Both the position numbers and the translations under genes were made by a program. Below the pieces are notes generated by a model that worked only from the letters and a program-made list of their open reading frames with translations, made no database searches and had not been told where the DNA came from. From Pseudomonadota bacterium (GTDB lineage Bacteria > Myxococcota_A > Bradymonadia > UBA4248): 33,317 bases of DNA. This document shows positions 33,001-33,317 of the stretch, in pieces. Numbering within the stretch: the first letter of the stretch is position 1; every line of letters begins with the position of its first letter. The stretch spans positions 1 to 33,317 of the forward strand of contig JAFZFY010000022.1 of NCBI GenBank assembly GCA_017555665.1. The letters run 5' to 3'.

Positions 33001-33284
33001 TTGTCATGCGCGATTATCGTTCGTCAGGCGTGGTGCTCGTGAATCAGGCATACCTGCCTGGCAGCGCGACATCTTTTGAGTTTCCGAAAGTCTACCAGTG
33101 GGCGGAAGATCATTCCAGCCGCCTCTATATCTCGCTGACGGCTTACAAGTCTGTTCGCGAGGGGTTTGATTTCAACCGCTTTTCGACGGGTGACACGCGA
33201 TATAATTATATTCATTCGTCTGCGAATACGACGCTTGTCGTGTATGATCCAGAAACGGCAGCGCTGTATTATCCGCAGCACTGA
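30096..33284 (+). CDS. IPT/TIG-repeat lipoprotein
   Basis: The protein has 1062 residues from the ATG at 30096, where a signal peptide begins and ends in the lipobox LCGC (Cys23). The frame is open from 29976, but that extension has no export signal. A Pro/Thr/Gly-rich linker with PTTPTTPTTPT (about 45-90) leads to about six IPT/TIG immunoglobulin-like domains (about 95-600), each starting with V..VSP..G...GG..V.V.G.GF. A carboxypeptidase-regulatory-like domain follows (about 610-690, NATVYVGSDLNSAVTATTDENGR). A run of seven prolines (about 703) precedes a C-terminal 350-residue region that I cannot assign. It is anchored at the outer membrane and probably surface-exposed; adhesion or polysaccharide binding is usual for TIG arrays. 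No good ribosome-binding site is visible. Confidence 0.92.
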   Translation: MLKRNVKYVSVFCVSVGLCLCGCMPEVDDVFHFHEGEKPEPGHPTTPTTPTTPTDPGGESQRPGGSGGVTPGPDPGEPEDPGSQGGGGAVVSPEVLGIELVSPASGDVRGGYEVRVHGAALDASGIVQFGGIQAPSQTFVNSNVVRAIVPPGKLGCVDVLWHQGEETLTLERGFCYTENVGVKTVTPDVVVAGELSEISLVGNGFDDRTTVYFSDGTRSSGLLDMALSSESRLAGSIVLDEPGQSTLYIVNSTSHAVLKDAVRVLPRLVPEHAEPAVIEVGKQPSVSLSGHGFSEKMHLRIGSAVIEPAFVSSDKVTFAAPILPAGSYDILVYDDYRQYRLEKALHYYASGTKRELYAVSPAFGSVKGGETVRISGVGMTSGATFMFGSKTATSKECTDVSCTVTTPPGLAGGVDVVSGELKIANGYEYIVIPEVMSVEPSSGSAGDTVVLEGTGFGDGLRVYLGGHESSQVRVMSDRKAEVVVPEGSGDVRIRTVQGRADRTSDVVFSYVSPVSVVGVSPDQSVILGGTTVQVFGTGFTPGMTLWLDGVQIEDVTVNAANMITFTAPAHEKGEARLILRCEDGTACAEAGLTYFNPTGINTSASGGVINGQLHVTVLTVDTAVPIPNATVYVGSDLNSAVTATTDENGRVSFFLDDLKGAQIVTACAPEHSCNTLQPINASVITLFLEDWHANDKNSSEQDPPPPPPPSDGDMINPIDVTIEYTPQPAYFTGTVGSFGKEELISSPDLVKAGIVMQSTLSPYAPYYQSGDVYLLLEEGAEYKIQARKGDVALALVCGLYNQLTGTLMPRYIGVKRHQFVYDGVEIVNHLECPIPLNQTQSVKLLDPPLHSGPNVVSGSAYLEFGDEGYIGGFMSGQSETDLVVITNMPPLRDSIADAHFAYSVGAYTNMGYPATVFYEYDTLPSETPLEVGPAAPIPVFVTKPYDDVLSQGVVSWTIEHPQNVDFYSLVMRDYRSSGVVLVNQAYLPGSATSFEFPKVYQWAEDHSSRLYISLTAYKSVREGFDFNRFSTGDTRYNYIHSSANTTLVVYDPETAALYYPQH

Positions 33285-33298
33285 TCTCTTGTTTTGCA

Positions 33299-33317
33299 GG
33301 CTATCGGCCAAAGGCCG
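33299..33317 (-). repeat. Bulged-G palindrome, copy 9, cut by window end
   Basis: GGCTATCGGCC (33299-33309), loop AAA, then GGCCG where the window ends. The family rule predicts that ATACGCC follows. It begins 14 bases after the stop of the IPT/TIG gene. Confidence 0.7.

Noticed and set aside
1-33317. Transposases, integrases or a prophage
   Set aside because: No protein with DDE, tyrosine or serine recombinase motifs and no phage structural gene was found in any plausible frame.

Overview
The window comes from a Gram-negative bacterium that most resembles an anaerobic member of the Myxococcota or a related delta-proteobacterial lineage. The signs are a large lipoprotein of DUF4215 (Myxococcus cysteine-rich) repeats with a fibro-slime domain, an IPT/TIG-repeat lipoprotein, and several other cysteine-rich lipoproteins with lipobox signals. 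HydG and a TM1266-like protein of the [FeFe]-hydrogenase system point to anaerobic life. Base composition looks moderate, which is low for classical myxobacteria. The taxonomic call is inference.

Layout. 1-4.8 kb: DUF4215/fibro-slime lipoprotein (+), then a small lipoprotein (-). 4.8-7.7 kb: a UvrD/PcrA-type helicase (-) and tRNA-Leu(UAA) with its own promoter and terminator. 7.8-15.3 kb (all -): two cassettes. Each begins with a secreted TPR/two-TM protein and continues with one or two repeat-built cysteine-rich lipoproteins (14477-15307, 12426-14459, 10601-12313; then 9388-10239, 7858-9378). 15.4-17.5 kb (-): a cytoplasmic leucine-rich-repeat protein followed by a TM1266-like protein. 18-19.8 kb (+): HydG and a DUF3791 protein. 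19.8-24.5 kb (-): a DUF2201/VWA-like protein and a MoxR-like ATPase, one base apart, then a second cytoplasmic LRR protein. 25.3-27.4 kb (-): a tandem AAA+ protein with a degenerate first ATPase domain. 27.7-29.6 kb (-): tRNA-Met, an outer-membrane barrel candidate, and RibF joined to it by an ATGA overlap. 30-33.3 kb (+): the IPT/TIG lipoprotein.

Non-coding structure is the most unusual part. First, at least fourteen short palindromes share one architecture: one arm reads GC(G)TATCG, the other CGATAGC, and one base is always unpaired at the same place. Stem sequences vary freely. They sit singly or in tandem just behind stop codons, mostly in one orientation relative to the preceding gene. 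Both ends of the window cut through copies. Second, a diverged repeat of about 180-200 bases occurs at 17728-17909 and 24943-25141. At two places both copies keep a hairpin although the stem bases differ, which suggests a structured RNA or a small mobile element.

Working together: the VWA-like/MoxR pair resembles known chaperone-type ATPase/metal-binding pairs, and the LRR and AAA+ genes nearby may belong to the same physiology. The TPR/Cys-rich cassettes look like a duplicated envelope module of unknown function. No CRISPR array, rRNA, transposase or integrase was seen.
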